Source of the DNA: CAYJEQ01 sp964369235
GTDB taxonomy: Bacteria > Bacillota > Clostridia > Oscillospirales > Ruminococcaceae
Reading direction: 5' to 3'
DNA: 36,694 nt
Assembly (NCBI GenBank): GCA_964369235.1
Contig: CAYJEQ010000018.1
Span: forward strand, 1-36,694
Shown here in pieces: positions 8,397 to 15,905 of this stretch. The position numbers and the translations under genes are program-made. Numbering within the stretch: position 1 is the first letter of the stretch; every line of letters starts with the position of its first letter. The notes under the pieces were generated by a model. The model was given only the letters and a program-made list of their open reading frames with translations, was not told where the DNA came from and did not search any database.

Positions 8397-8661
8397 TTAT
8401 GCAATGGTTAGTTCTAGCTCGCCGCCATCTTCCCAAACTGTACCAGTAACTGTAATTTCACCTGTAGNNNNNNNNNNNNNNNNNNNNNNNNNNNNNNNNN
8501 NNNNNNNNNNNNNNNNNNNNNNNNNNNNNNNNNNNNNNNNNNNNNNNNNNNNNNNNNNNNNNNNNNNCAAGAACTGCTGCTAGGATAGCGATGATTGCGA
8601 TTACGATGATTAGCTCTACTAGTGTAAAACCTTTGTTGTTTTTCTTTAGATTTTTAAACAT
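8397..8661 (-). CDS. pilA: Major type IV pilin, second copy, interrupted by an assembly gap
   Basis: A tandem duplicate of the next pilin gene upstream, with 100 N in its middle. The visible 5' part (94 bases from the ATG at 8661) encodes the same leader and helix, MFKNLKKNNKG|FTLVELII, and differs from the other copy at two silent sites. The visible 3' part (71 bases to the stop at 8397-8399) differs by one base. If this copy has the length of the other, 276 bases are missing, not 100, so the N run is a placeholder and the frame across it means nothing. The hidden segment covers most of the surface-exposed head. This is an assembly artefact and not evidence of a pseudogene. Confidence 0.85.
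8468..8567. other. Assembly gap (100 N)
   Basis: Exactly 100 N within the duplicated pilin gene, the usual convention for a gap of unknown size. The repeat on both sides explains why assembly failed here; extra pilin copies could be hidden. Confidence 0.95.
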
Positions 8662-8704
8662 GATAAAATCTCTCTTTCTTCTCTTTAATTTTTTGTTTAT
8701 TTAA

Positions 8705-9145
8705 TTATGCAATGGTTAGCTCTAGCTCGCCGCCATCTTCCCAAACTGTACCAGTAACTGTAATTTCACCTGTAGCAGCTATATTTACTACTAGATCATC
8801 TGTAGCAACTGCGGAAGTAGCTTCGCCTATATCTGCACCTGTGATATCGATAACGGCATCATAGAATGCATCACCAGCTGCACCAGATGGTGTTACTGTA
8901 CCTGTATCTACATCCCATGTTACTGAATGACCACCTGAAAGTGATACATCTGGGTCACCGGCTGCGATGCTTGCTGCTTTTAGCACGGAAGCGCCTAACT
9001 GCATATCATTGGACTCACGGGATCTTTCAACATACTGGATGAACTGTGGAGCAAGAACTGCTGCTAGGATAGCGATGATTGCGATTACGATGATTAGCTC
9101 TACTAGGGTAAAACCTTTGTTGTTTTTCTTTAGATTCTTAAACAT
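8705..9145 (-). CDS. pilA: Major type IV pilin
   Basis: A 146-residue prepilin with a canonical N-terminus: basic leader MFKNLKKNNKG, cleavage after G11, Phe at +1, Glu at +5 and an uninterrupted hydrophobic helix to about residue 34 (VIAIIAILAAVLAPQFIQY). The remaining 110 residues are acidic and small-residue rich, ending in beta-like stretches, with no Cys and therefore no disulfide-bound D-region as in many Gram-negative pilins. Short length, position right after pilC and tandem duplication mark it as the main pilus subunit. The ribosome site is a weak purine stretch (GAAAGAGAG). Confidence 0.93.
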   Translation of the reverse strand: MFKNLKKNNKGFTLVELIIVIAIIAILAAVLAPQFIQYVERSRESNDMQLGASVLKAASIAAGDPDVSLSGGHSVTWDVDTGTVTPSGAAGDAFYDAVIDITGADIGEATSAVATDDLVVNIAATGEITVTGTVWEDGGELELTIA

Positions 9146-9194
9146 GATAAAATCTCTCTTTCTTTTCGTTAATTTTTTGTTTTCTTATATGTAA

Positions 9195-9217
9195 CCTCGC
9201 TTCCCCTAAAAGCGAGG
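9195..9217 (-). other. Hairpin between pilC and pilA
   Basis: CCTCGCTT (9195-9202) pairs perfectly with AAGCGAGG (9210-9217) around a 7-base loop. The downstream side on the minus strand lacks a T run. A GC-rich hairpin just before the major pilin gene fits an mRNA processing or stabilising element that would raise pilin over platform protein; that role is inference. Confidence 0.55.
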
Positions 9218-9235
9218 GGCATACCGTAATGGTTA

Positions 9236-10453
9236 TTATAGATTACCTAGGGCGCTGTACATATCAGCCATCGGCATCATTACTGCACCTACAATAGTAC
9301 CTACTACAAGGGCTAGAATAACGATGATTGCTGGCTCCATAGCAGCCATAATGGACTGGGTTGCTGTTTCTACTTCTTCGTCATAGTAGTCGGCAAGCTT
9401 ATTAAACATACCTTCCATATCACCAACCTCTTCGCCGATTTTTGTCATGTGGCAAACTAGTGGTGGGTATAGATTACTTCTTACTAGTGTCTCGGAGAAT
9501 GGAGCACCCATGGCTACATCATCACGAGCTGTGTGCATAGACTCTTTAAAGTAGATGTTCTGCATTGTGTCCCCTACAATCTCAATGGTGTCAATTAGTG
9601 GAACACCAGCAGCGATTAGTGTGGACATTGTTCTACATAAACGGGAGCAGGCTGTTTTAACAGTTAGCTCACCGAAAAGTGGCATTTTTCTCTGAATCAT
9701 ACCGAAGGTTTTCTTACCTGGGTAGGTTTTGGCATAAGTTTTAATACCTATAAATGCTGCTACACCACCTGCTAGTAATAGATACCAGTAGCTCTGGATA
9801 AATTCACTGGCATTAATAACTGCAACAGTTAGCCAAGGAAGTTCCGTACCCATGTCAGTAAGCATTTCCTCAAACTGAGGAATTACAAAGGCTAGTAGCA
9901 GTGTTACTACTGCAAATGCTACAATAAGAATGGTCATTGGGTAGATGGAAGCTTTTTTCATCATAGCTGTTAGCTTTGCATCTTTTTCAAACTGGGATCC
10001 CATTCTGTCAAAGGCAATCTCAAGGCTACCAGATACTTCGCCGGCAGCAACCATTGTTATAAACAGATCTCCAAAAACATCTTTGTTATGAGCCATGGAT
10101 TCTGATAGTGTGCTACCTGCCTGAATGGACTGGCAACAGTGGTCGATTGCTTTTGCTAATTTTTTATTTTCTGTCTGTTCTGCTAGCATTTCAAAAGCTG
10201 ATGTTACTGGAACACCTGCAGAGGAGATACTAACGAACTGTCTACAGAATACAGCCAAATCTCTGGCTTTTGGTTTTTCTTCTAAGAAGCTGATTTCAAT
10301 GTCTTTGTTAAGAGCATTGGCTTGGTTGATTGTCACAGGGGTTTTTCCCTCACGCTTAATCTGCTGGCTAATCTGTTCACGGCTAGATCCCTCTAGTGTG
10401 CCCTTGAACTGTTTACCAGTAGCATCTACTGCAACATAACTAAAAGATGGCAT
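9236..10453 (-). CDS. pilC: Pilus inner membrane platform protein
   Basis: A 405-residue PilC/GspF family protein. I choose the ATG at 10453 (MPSFSYVAVDATGK), which has AAAGGA eight bases upstream; a GTG six codons earlier would contain that ribosome site. Two T2SSF cytoplasmic domains alternate with membrane helices at about 172-192, 219-239 and 376-396. Conserved segments include FCRQFVSISSAGVP in the first repeat and CRTMSTLIAAGVPL in the second, with GEVSGSLE and GEEVGDMEGM as matching glycine-rich turns. PilC couples the PilB/PilT motors to pilin insertion. Its transcript appears to begin at its own promoter and carries a structured leader. Confidence 0.95.
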   Translation of the reverse strand: MPSFSYVAVDATGKQFKGTLEGSSREQISQQIKREGKTPVTINQANALNKDIEISFLEEKPKARDLAVFCRQFVSISSAGVPVTSAFEMLAEQTENKKLAKAIDHCCQSIQAGSTLSESMAHNKDVFGDLFITMVAAGEVSGSLEIAFDRMGSQFEKDAKLTAMMKKASIYPMTILIVAFAVVTLLLAFVIPQFEEMLTDMGTELPWLTVAVINASEFIQSYWYLLLAGGVAAFIGIKTYAKTYPGKKTFGMIQRKMPLFGELTVKTACSRLCRTMSTLIAAGVPLIDTIEIVGDTMQNIYFKESMHTARDDVAMGAPFSETLVRSNLYPPLVCHMTKIGEEVGDMEGMFNKLADYYDEEVETATQSIMAAMEPAIIVILALVVGTIVGAVMMPMADMYSALGNL

Positions 10454-10482
10454 ATGTATTTCCTTTCTCACATCAAACGACT

Positions 10483-10625
10483 AGGCTCTTTGTCCTAGCT
10501 ACTCTCCTACTGATTGTAGCTGAGCCTTAACTTTCTTTTCTTTCTTGCAAATCAAATTTGCGTCCTTTTCTTTTCTTTTCAAACTTTCTTTTTTGTTGTG
10601 ATTGTCGGTAGCTCTCTCTGAGCTA
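10483..10625 (-). ncRNA. Structured leader of the pilC-pilA transcript
   Basis: From the promoter at 10633-10660 the minus transcript would open with a stem TAGCTC/GAGCTA (10620-10625 with 10609-10614, loop of five). A long purine tract (10565-10600) and a stem GCAAAT/ATTTGC (10547-10561) follow. A larger structure comes next: AGGCTC/GAGCCT (10483-10488 with 10522-10527) enclosing AGCTAC/GTAGCT (10497-10502 with 10516-10521). An alternative stem CTAGG/CCTAG (10481-10485 with 10494-10498) excludes both of these. Two exclusive folds just before the pilC ribosome site suggest a regulated leader. No known riboswitch consensus was recognised. Confidence 0.5.
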
Positions 10626-10632
10626 TGTTCCT

Positions 10633-10660
10633 ATTATATCACAACCGAAACAAAAATCAA
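10633..10660 (-). promoter_or_regulatory. Sigma-A-type promoter for pilC-pilA
   Basis: On the minus strand TTGATT (10660-10655) and TATAAT (10638-10633) are separated by 16 bases. Transcription would start near 10626, giving a leader of about 170 bases before pilC. The rest of the spacer up to pilT (10661-10817) is AT-rich, with a 7-bp inverted repeat GCACAAA/TTTGTGC at about 10708-10744 and no coding frame. Confidence 0.6.
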
Positions 10661-10817
10661 TACTTTTTCGCAATTTTTTTATAAATTTGTTTCACTTTGT
10701 CTTTTCGCACAAATAATGAGTAATTTTTAGTGAGTTTTTGTGCATTTTGTTGCCAAATTGCCACATAAGTACATAACTGTAAAGTAAATACAGCTTTTAG
10801 TTACCATATAATTACTA

Positions 10818-11879
10818 TTATACCAATCTTTTCGCAAGAGACATCTTGTCCTGAGCATAGGATACGGCGGTTTCTGCAGTAATCTTATAATCCTCATAAA
10901 GATTAAGAAGTGCATCGTCCATAGTAACCATACCAACCTTAGCATTGGTCTGCATTACTGATGGAATCTGGAAGGTCTTACCTTCACGAATGTGGTTTCT
11001 TATAGCACTATTAGTTAGCATTACCTCAAAAGCACCAACTCGTCCTGTTCCATCTATAGAAGGTACAAGCTGCTGTGACACAACACCTACAAGTACCTCA
11101 GCAAGCTGAGTTCTAATCTGCTGTTGCTGATACTGTGGGAATACATCTATAATACGGTCAATGGAGTTCATAGCACCTAGTGTATGTAGTGTGGAGAAAA
11201 CAAGATGTCCTGTTTCAGCTGCTGTTACAGCAATGGCGATTGTTTCAAGGTCACGCATCTCACCAACAAGGATAATGTCTGGATCCTGACGCAGTGCTGC
11301 TCTTAGTGCTGCTGGGAAGCTCTTACTATCACTTCCTACTTCACGCTGATTAACTAGGGATTTTTTATGAGAGTGTAGATACTCTACTGGATCCTCTAGT
11401 GTTAGGATATGTTTGTTTTCGTTTTGGTTTATTTCGTTAATAAGGCTGGCTAAAGTTGTGGACTTACCACTACCTGTTACCCCAGTAACTAGCACAAGGC
11501 CTCTTTTGTGTTTACACAGATCAACTACTGCTTCTGGCAGACCTAGTTTTTCTGGTGAAGGAATACTCATATTAAGTACACGAGCACAGATAGCATAGGA
11601 GCCACGCTGTGTGAAAGCATTAAGTCTAAATCTACCAATAGAGTACATGGAATATGCAAAGTCAATCTCGCCTTTTTCCTTAAGCTGTGAAACCTGTTCT
11701 GGAGTCATAAACTCTCTTGTCATTGCTTCTATCTGAGCTGGAATCATCTTTGTGTCCATAATAGGTGTTAGCTCACCATGTATTCTTGCTAGAGGCTCTA
11801 CCCCTGCACTAATATGTAGGTCAGAAGCCCCAGCACTTACTGCCTTAGTAAGCAAATCAAAAAAAGAAATCTCTGTCAT
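10818..11879 (-). CDS. pilT: Pilus retraction ATPase
   Basis: A 353-residue PilT, starting at the ATG at 11879 (MTEISFFDLLTKAVSAGASDLH), four codons inside the longest frame; GGAAAG lies upstream at suitable distance. It has the PAS-like N-terminal domain (SDLHISAG), Walker A GVTGSGKST at 133-141, the Asp box, Walker B DIILVGEMRD, the His box HLVFSTLHT and the PilT-specific AIRNHIREGK segment in place of the zinc Cys motif of PilB. These mark it as the retraction motor that powers twitching and DNA uptake. It lies about 100 bases after pilB. Confidence 0.96.
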   Translation of the reverse strand: MTEISFFDLLTKAVSAGASDLHISAGVEPLARIHGELTPIMDTKMIPAQIEAMTREFMTPEQVSQLKEKGEIDFAYSMYSIGRFRLNAFTQRGSYAICARVLNMSIPSPEKLGLPEAVVDLCKHKRGLVLVTGVTGSGKSTTLASLINEINQNENKHILTLEDPVEYLHSHKKSLVNQREVGSDSKSFPAALRAALRQDPDIILVGEMRDLETIAIAVTAAETGHLVFSTLHTLGAMNSIDRIIDVFPQYQQQQIRTQLAEVLVGVVSQQLVPSIDGTGRVGAFEVMLTNSAIRNHIREGKTFQIPSVMQTNAKVGMVTMDDALLNLYEDYKITAETAVSYAQDKMSLAKRLV

Positions 11880-11977
11880 TAATCTTTCCATGCCTTTCTA
11901 TATAATCTCCAGTGTTCTACCTTATATATAAAGCTAGAACACTGAATTTATATTAAATGTCTGTTATCATTATAATA

Positions 11978-13681
11978 CTATGCTTCAAAGGAAACCTTAA
12001 GCATTTCGTTAACTGTTGTTACCCCTGTTTTTACATAGTGGCCAGCACTCATACGCAGGGTATTCATACCCTCGCTTACAGATGTCTCTTTAATAGATTC
12101 TGTAGAGCCTCTAGCTGTAATCATTGTTTTTAGCTTAGGAGTTACTTCCATAATCTCGTAAACACCTATACGGCCAAAGAAACCAATCTCACTACATTTA
12201 GGGCAACCAGTTGCTTTATAAATAGTAAGCTCTTCACTACTATCAACATTAAGTAGTGATTTTTCCTCATCGGTTGCCTGATAAGGCACTTTACAGTGAG
12301 GGCATAGTCGTCTAACAAGACGCTGAGCAATAACCCCTACTAATGAGTCAGCTAGTAGATAGGATTCTAGTCCCATGTCTAGTAGACGGCTGATTGTAGC
12401 TGCTGAGCTGTTTGTATGAAGTGTACTTACAACTAAGTGACCTGTAATTGACGCCTGAACAGCAATGGAAGCTGTTTCAAGGTCACGAATTTCCCCGATC
12501 ATGATTATGTCTGGATCCTGACGAAGAATAGCACGAAGGGCACTAGCAAATGTAAGACCTGCTTTAGCATTAACATGAACCTGATTGATACCAGGGATAT
12601 TTGCCTCTACTGGATCCTCTACAGTGATGATGTTAACATCTTCTGTATTAAGCTCGGAAAGAGCAGTATAAAGAGTGGTGGATTTACCACTACCTGTAGG
12701 GCCGGTAACTAGGATAATACCATTAGGGTTATTTAGGATATGTTCAAATTTTGCAAGCTCCCAAGGTAGCATCCCCAGTTCAGATTTAGAACGGGTAAGG
12801 TTAGCAGAGGTTGCAAGACGCATAACGATTTTTTCACCGTAGCTGGAAGGTAGTACCGATACACGGATATCATACTCAGCACGGTCAACAATTATAGAAA
12901 TTCTACCATCCTGTGGTTTTCTTCTCTCGGAGATGTCCATCTCACCCATGATTTTAATACGAGTAACGATAGCTGGCAGTAGGTTGATGTCATAGGTCAT
13001 CTTTTCCATTAGCACACCATCTATACGGTATCTGATACGAACACTTTTTTCCAAAGCGTCAAAGTGAATATCACTGGCTCTCTGACGAGCAGCCTGTTCT
13101 ATAATAGAACGCACTAGCTGAACGATAGGCGCATTATCTAGCTGATCTTGCTGAGCAGCTTCTGCAGCTTCTAGCTGTTGTAGCTGTACTTCTCTTTCCT
13201 TAGTATACTGAGCAGCAGCAGACATTGCCTCATCACTACCAAAGTATTTATCAAGTACGGTGTTAATCTCACCTACTGTAGCGATTCTAGGTTCGATTAG
13301 ACAACCTGTAACAATGGCTATATCGTCCTGTGCTACAATATTCATAGGATCGGACATTGCAAGAAGTAGTACATTAGGATTGTTATCACTATATCCTATA
13401 GGTAGTACATTGTGCTTTCTTAGTACAGTACCATTTACTAGTCCGATAATACCTGGATCAATTCTAATCCCTCTTAGTTCTACTCTAGGTATATCTAACT
13501 GCATAACTAGAACATCAGCAATATCGCTATCATTAATGTAACCTAGCATGGTTAAGCATTCACCTAACCAGCGTTTTTCTTTTTTCTGAAACTCAAGAGC
13601 CGTTTCTAGCTGTTTTTCAGTTATTTTCCCTTGCTGAATTAGGGTATCACCTAATCTATAGCGTTTAAGTTCTAAGTTCAT
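11978..13681 (-). CDS. pilB: Pilus extension ATPase with MshEN domain
   Basis: A 567-residue PilB/GspE-type ATPase that drives pilus assembly. The ATG at 13681 has GGAGG five bases upstream, so the four earlier codons are not used. N-terminal domain: two 24-residue motifs at 9-32 (RLGDTLIQQG...LETALEFQ) and 38-61 (WLGECLTMLG...IADVLVMQ) with a 5-residue spacer, the layout of the c-di-GMP-binding MshEN domain. The C-terminal ATPase has Walker A GPTGSGKSTT from 327, Walker B DIIMIGEIRD, His box HLVVSTLHT and the zinc tetracysteine C460/C463/C493/C496 typical of extension ATPases. First gene of the locus. Confidence 0.96.
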   Translation of the reverse strand: MNLELKRYRLGDTLIQQGKITEKQLETALEFQKKEKRWLGECLTMLGYINDSDIADVLVMQLDIPRVELRGIRIDPGIIGLVNGTVLRKHNVLPIGYSDNNPNVLLLAMSDPMNIVAQDDIAIVTGCLIEPRIATVGEINTVLDKYFGSDEAMSAAAQYTKEREVQLQQLEAAEAAQQDQLDNAPIVQLVRSIIEQAARQRASDIHFDALEKSVRIRYRIDGVLMEKMTYDINLLPAIVTRIKIMGEMDISERRKPQDGRISIIVDRAEYDIRVSVLPSSYGEKIVMRLATSANLTRSKSELGMLPWELAKFEHILNNPNGIILVTGPTGSGKSTTLYTALSELNTEDVNIITVEDPVEANIPGINQVHVNAKAGLTFASALRAILRQDPDIIMIGEIRDLETASIAVQASITGHLVVSTLHTNSSAATISRLLDMGLESYLLADSLVGVIAQRLVRRLCPHCKVPYQATDEEKSLLNVDSSEELTIYKATGCPKCSEIGFFGRIGVYEIMEVTPKLKTMITARGSTESIKETSVSEGMNTLRMSAGHYVKTGVTTVNEMLKVSFEA

Positions 13682-13819
13682 GACATCCTCCATATCAGAC
13701 CCTTTGGCAAATTATACAAATTCTTTTATATATTCTCATTATAATTCACATATAATCCATGTGATTTTTTATATGTTTAAATGTAACCTCAATGTAACTA
13801 TTATATGCCATAAAATATC

Positions 13820-13844
13820 AAACCTCTTATTAAGACAGAGGTTT
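13820..13844 (-). other. Hairpin in the pilB leader
   Basis: AAACCTCT (13820-13827) pairs with AGAGGTTT (13837-13844) around a 9-base loop, about 20 bases after the predicted transcription start of pilB. The sequence after it on the minus strand (GATATTTTATGG) is only partly T-rich, so attenuation is possible but unproven. Confidence 0.45.
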
Positions 13845-13866
13845 ACTAATAATCATCTTGAGTACA

Positions 13867-13895
13867 ATTATAGACCTATTGTTACACAATGTCAA
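13867..13895 (-). promoter_or_regulatory. Consensus sigma-A promoter of the pilus operon
   Basis: On the minus strand TTGACA (13895-13890) and TATAAT (13872-13867) are separated by exactly 17 bases, a perfect match to the vegetative consensus. The start would be near 13860, leaving a leader of about 180 bases before pilB. A consensus promoter suggests that control acts after initiation or by a repressor. Confidence 0.8.
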
Positions 13896-14337
13896 TGTAT
13901 TTATCTATACTTTATAGGTATTTTATTATTTTTGTGCAAGTAATATGTGTTTATGAGATTTTTTTTCATATTAATTATAAATAATGTTAGCATTTCACAA
14001 TTTTATAACAAACTACTTAAAAAATGTGAAATATTGTTTCGCTAATTACATAGTAATATTTGTATTTTTCTTAGGATGGTATTTTTTCCACCACGAAATA
14101 AACTAATTTCATTTTAATTATTTATAAGATATTTCCTTATATCCACAGTATATCTTCCTTATTATTGGTAAAATAATGTAATAACTTCATAAAATCCCAT
14201 TAAACACCATTACATAATGATTACTTATATTAAGTAAAGACTAATATAAAAGTAATAAATAAGGGCTATTTCTATTCATAATATAGCATAGCCACTGATA
14301 CACTCTTTACATATTATTTCTTAACTTATATAACACT
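13896..14337. other. AT-rich intergenic region without genes
   Basis: Very AT-rich spacer between the pilus promoter and the fumarase genes. No credible coding frame has a ribosome site. The only structure I see is an 8-bp inverted repeat ATTTCACA/TGTGAAAT (13992-13999 with 14025-14032). Binding sites for a pilus regulator could lie here, but none is recognisable. Confidence 0.6.
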
Positions 14338-14371
14338 AGGGTGTATAGCCTCTAGTGAGAATATACACCCT
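14338..14371 (-). terminator. Hairpin after the fumarase beta gene, possible terminator
   Basis: AGGGTGTATA (14338-14347) pairs perfectly with TATACACCCT (14362-14371) around a 14-base loop, 16 bases past the fumarase beta stop. The T run on the minus side is poor (AGTGTTATAT), so it may terminate weakly or protect the mRNA 3' end. Confidence 0.5.
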
Positions 14372-14386
14372 AATACATATTGATAA

Positions 14387-14956
14387 TTATTCTAATGATT
14401 TAAGATAATCTGCTGGGCCTGTTTCATATAGATTATTGCCCTTACTATCAATTATTACAAAAACAGGAAAATCTTCTACCTGTAATTTTCTAAGGGCCTC
14501 TGCTCCTAGATCATCATAGGCAATAGTTTCTGAGCTTATAATTGATTTAGCTAGAGTTGCTCCAGCACCACCAATTGCCCCAAAGTAAACTGCACCATGG
14601 TCTACCATAGTATCAATTACTTCTTTAGAGCGTTTTCCCTTGCCAATCATACCTGTTTGGCCTAATTTTATCATTGTAGGTGAGTAGGCGTCCATACGAT
14701 AGCTAGTTGTAGGCCCTGCTGCCCCGAAAACCTGTCCAGCTTTGCTAGGTGTTGGCCCTACATAATATACTATAGTATCTCTAACATCATAGGGAAGCTC
14801 TTCCCCAGCCTGTAGTGTTTCTACCAGTCTTTTATGTGCTGCATCTCGTGAGGTGTAGATTGTACCAGTAATCAGCACCACATCACCAGCTACTAAATCC
14901 TCTAGTTTATCCTTTGTAAGTGGAGTTTCTATGTGTTTCTTCATAAAAGTCTTCAT
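14387..14956 (-). CDS. Fumarate hydratase beta subunit (class I, Fe-S)
   Basis: A 189-residue C-terminal (beta) subunit of the two-subunit iron-sulfur fumarase/tartrate dehydratase family. Conserved segments are LITGTIYTSRDAAHKR near 29-44, YVGPTPSKAGQVFGAAGPTTSYRMD at about 65-90, the GKG turn near 106 and the FGAIGGAGA stretch near 125. With the alpha subunit it interconverts fumarate and malate in the cytoplasm. The ATG at 14956 lies one base after AAAGGA, so the second ATG (14944) may be the true start; see the note on ribosome sites. It follows the alpha gene by 14 bases and adjoins malic enzyme. Fumarate is a better guess than tartrate because of this context. Confidence 0.92.
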   Translation of the reverse strand: MKTFMKKHIETPLTKDKLEDLVAGDVVLITGTIYTSRDAAHKRLVETLQAGEELPYDVRDTIVYYVGPTPSKAGQVFGAAGPTTSYRMDAYSPTMIKLGQTGMIGKGKRSKEVIDTMVDHGAVYFGAIGGAGATLAKSIISSETIAYDDLGAEALRKLQVEDFPVFVIIDSKGNNLYETGPADYLKSLE

Positions 14957-14970
14957 TCCTTTCTATAAAA

Positions 14971-15810
14971 TTATAGTTTTGCTGATTTGTGACGAGTAAC
15001 ATGACAGTTAATATTAACTGCTGCTGGCATACCAGCAATATGTGTTGGTAGGGTTTCGATATTTACTGCCAGTGCAGTGGTTTTACCACCTACCCCCTGT
15101 GGGCCAATACCTAGATTATTAATAGCCTCCAGTAGTTGGGCTTCTACCTGTGCATACTGGGGATTACTATTTCTCACATTTGTATCACGCATTAAGGCTT
15201 CCTTAGCAAGAAGTGCCACCTTGTCAAAGGTACCACCAATCCCCACACCTACCACTATAGGTGGACAGGGGTTGGAACCTGCTAGCTTTATTGTTTCAAT
15301 AACAAAGTTTTTGATACCTTCCATACCATCAGAAGGCTTTAGCATCATCACTCTGCTCATATTCTCACTGCCAAAACCCTTAGGGGCTACCATTATCTCA
15401 AAACAATCCCCCTCTACCACATCAAAGTAGATCATAGCTGGGGTATTATCACCTGTATTCCCTCTAAAAACCGGATCAGCAACAACAGAGTTTCTAAGAC
15501 ATCCTTCTTTATATCCCTGTCGTACACCTTCATGTATAGCTTCCTTTAAGCTGCCCTTTACATGGGTGTCCTGTCCCATCTTAATAAATACACAGGCAAT
15601 GCCTGTATCCTGACAGATAGGCAGACCTTTTTGGGCTGCAATAGTGTAGTTATCCTTAATAACTGTAAGTATATCCTGAGCTAAAGGCCAAGGCTCTTCC
15701 TCTAATCCCTGACAAAGCCTTTCTTGTATATCCACAGGCAGATTGTAGTTTGCTTCTATACATAATCTCTTTACTGTGGCTGTTATATCCTGTGATAATA
15801 TCTCTCTCAT
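14971..15810 (-). CDS. Fumarate hydratase alpha subunit (class I, Fe-S)
   Basis: A 279-residue catalytic subunit carrying the oxygen-sensitive [4Fe-4S] cluster that hydrates fumarate. The start is the ATG at 15810 (MREILSQDI); an earlier in-frame ATG overlaps the ribosome site. Probable cluster ligands are C66 (LPICQDTG), C182 (GSNPCPP) and C269 (NINCHVTRH), in the family's usual surroundings. EGCLRNS and GVGIGGT are further signatures. It is co-directional with and 14 bases ahead of the beta gene, and together they match the single-chain bacterial class I fumarase split in two. A terminator-like hairpin separates the pair from the malic enzyme gene upstream. Confidence 0.94.
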   Translation of the reverse strand: MREILSQDITATVKRLCIEANYNLPVDIQERLCQGLEEEPWPLAQDILTVIKDNYTIAAQKGLPICQDTGIACVFIKMGQDTHVKGSLKEAIHEGVRQGYKEGCLRNSVVADPVFRGNTGDNTPAMIYFDVVEGDCFEIMVAPKGFGSENMSRVMMLKPSDGMEGIKNFVIETIKLAGSNPCPPIVVGVGIGGTFDKVALLAKEALMRDTNVRNSNPQYAQVEAQLLEAINNLGIGPQGVGGKTTALAVNIETLPTHIAGMPAAVNINCHVTRHKSAKL

Positions 15811-15865
15811 AAAAATGATCATTCCTTTCCACACTTATAAATTGCTACTTAGCTGTTAAAAGCAA

Positions 15866-15896
15866 GAGCATCCTCTATAATCCCAAGAGAATGCTC
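15866..15896 (-). terminator. Terminator after the malic enzyme gene
   Basis: GAGCAT plus CTCT (15866-15876) pair with AGAG plus ATGCTC (15886-15896), with a single C-A mismatch and a 9-base loop. On the minus strand TTGCTTTT follows. It lies 9 bases past the malic enzyme stop and before the fumarase genes, so read-through into them may be partial. Confidence 0.7.
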
Positions 15897-15905
15897 AAAG
15901 TTTTA

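Noticed and set aside
8368..8583. Frames running through the N gap
   Set aside because: They depend on an arbitrary number of N; the true frame is that of pilA.
8397..8661. Pseudogene call for the second pilA
   Set aside because: The interruption is an assembly gap; both visible ends are intact and in frame with the other copy.
10708..10744. Terminator after pilT
   Set aside because: The GCACAAA/TTTGTGC stem has a long loop and is followed on the minus strand by GAAAAG, not T.
13680..13943. 87-codon open frame on the plus strand across the pilB promoter
   Set aside because: It has no ribosome site, an odd composition, and covers a consensus promoter on the other strand.
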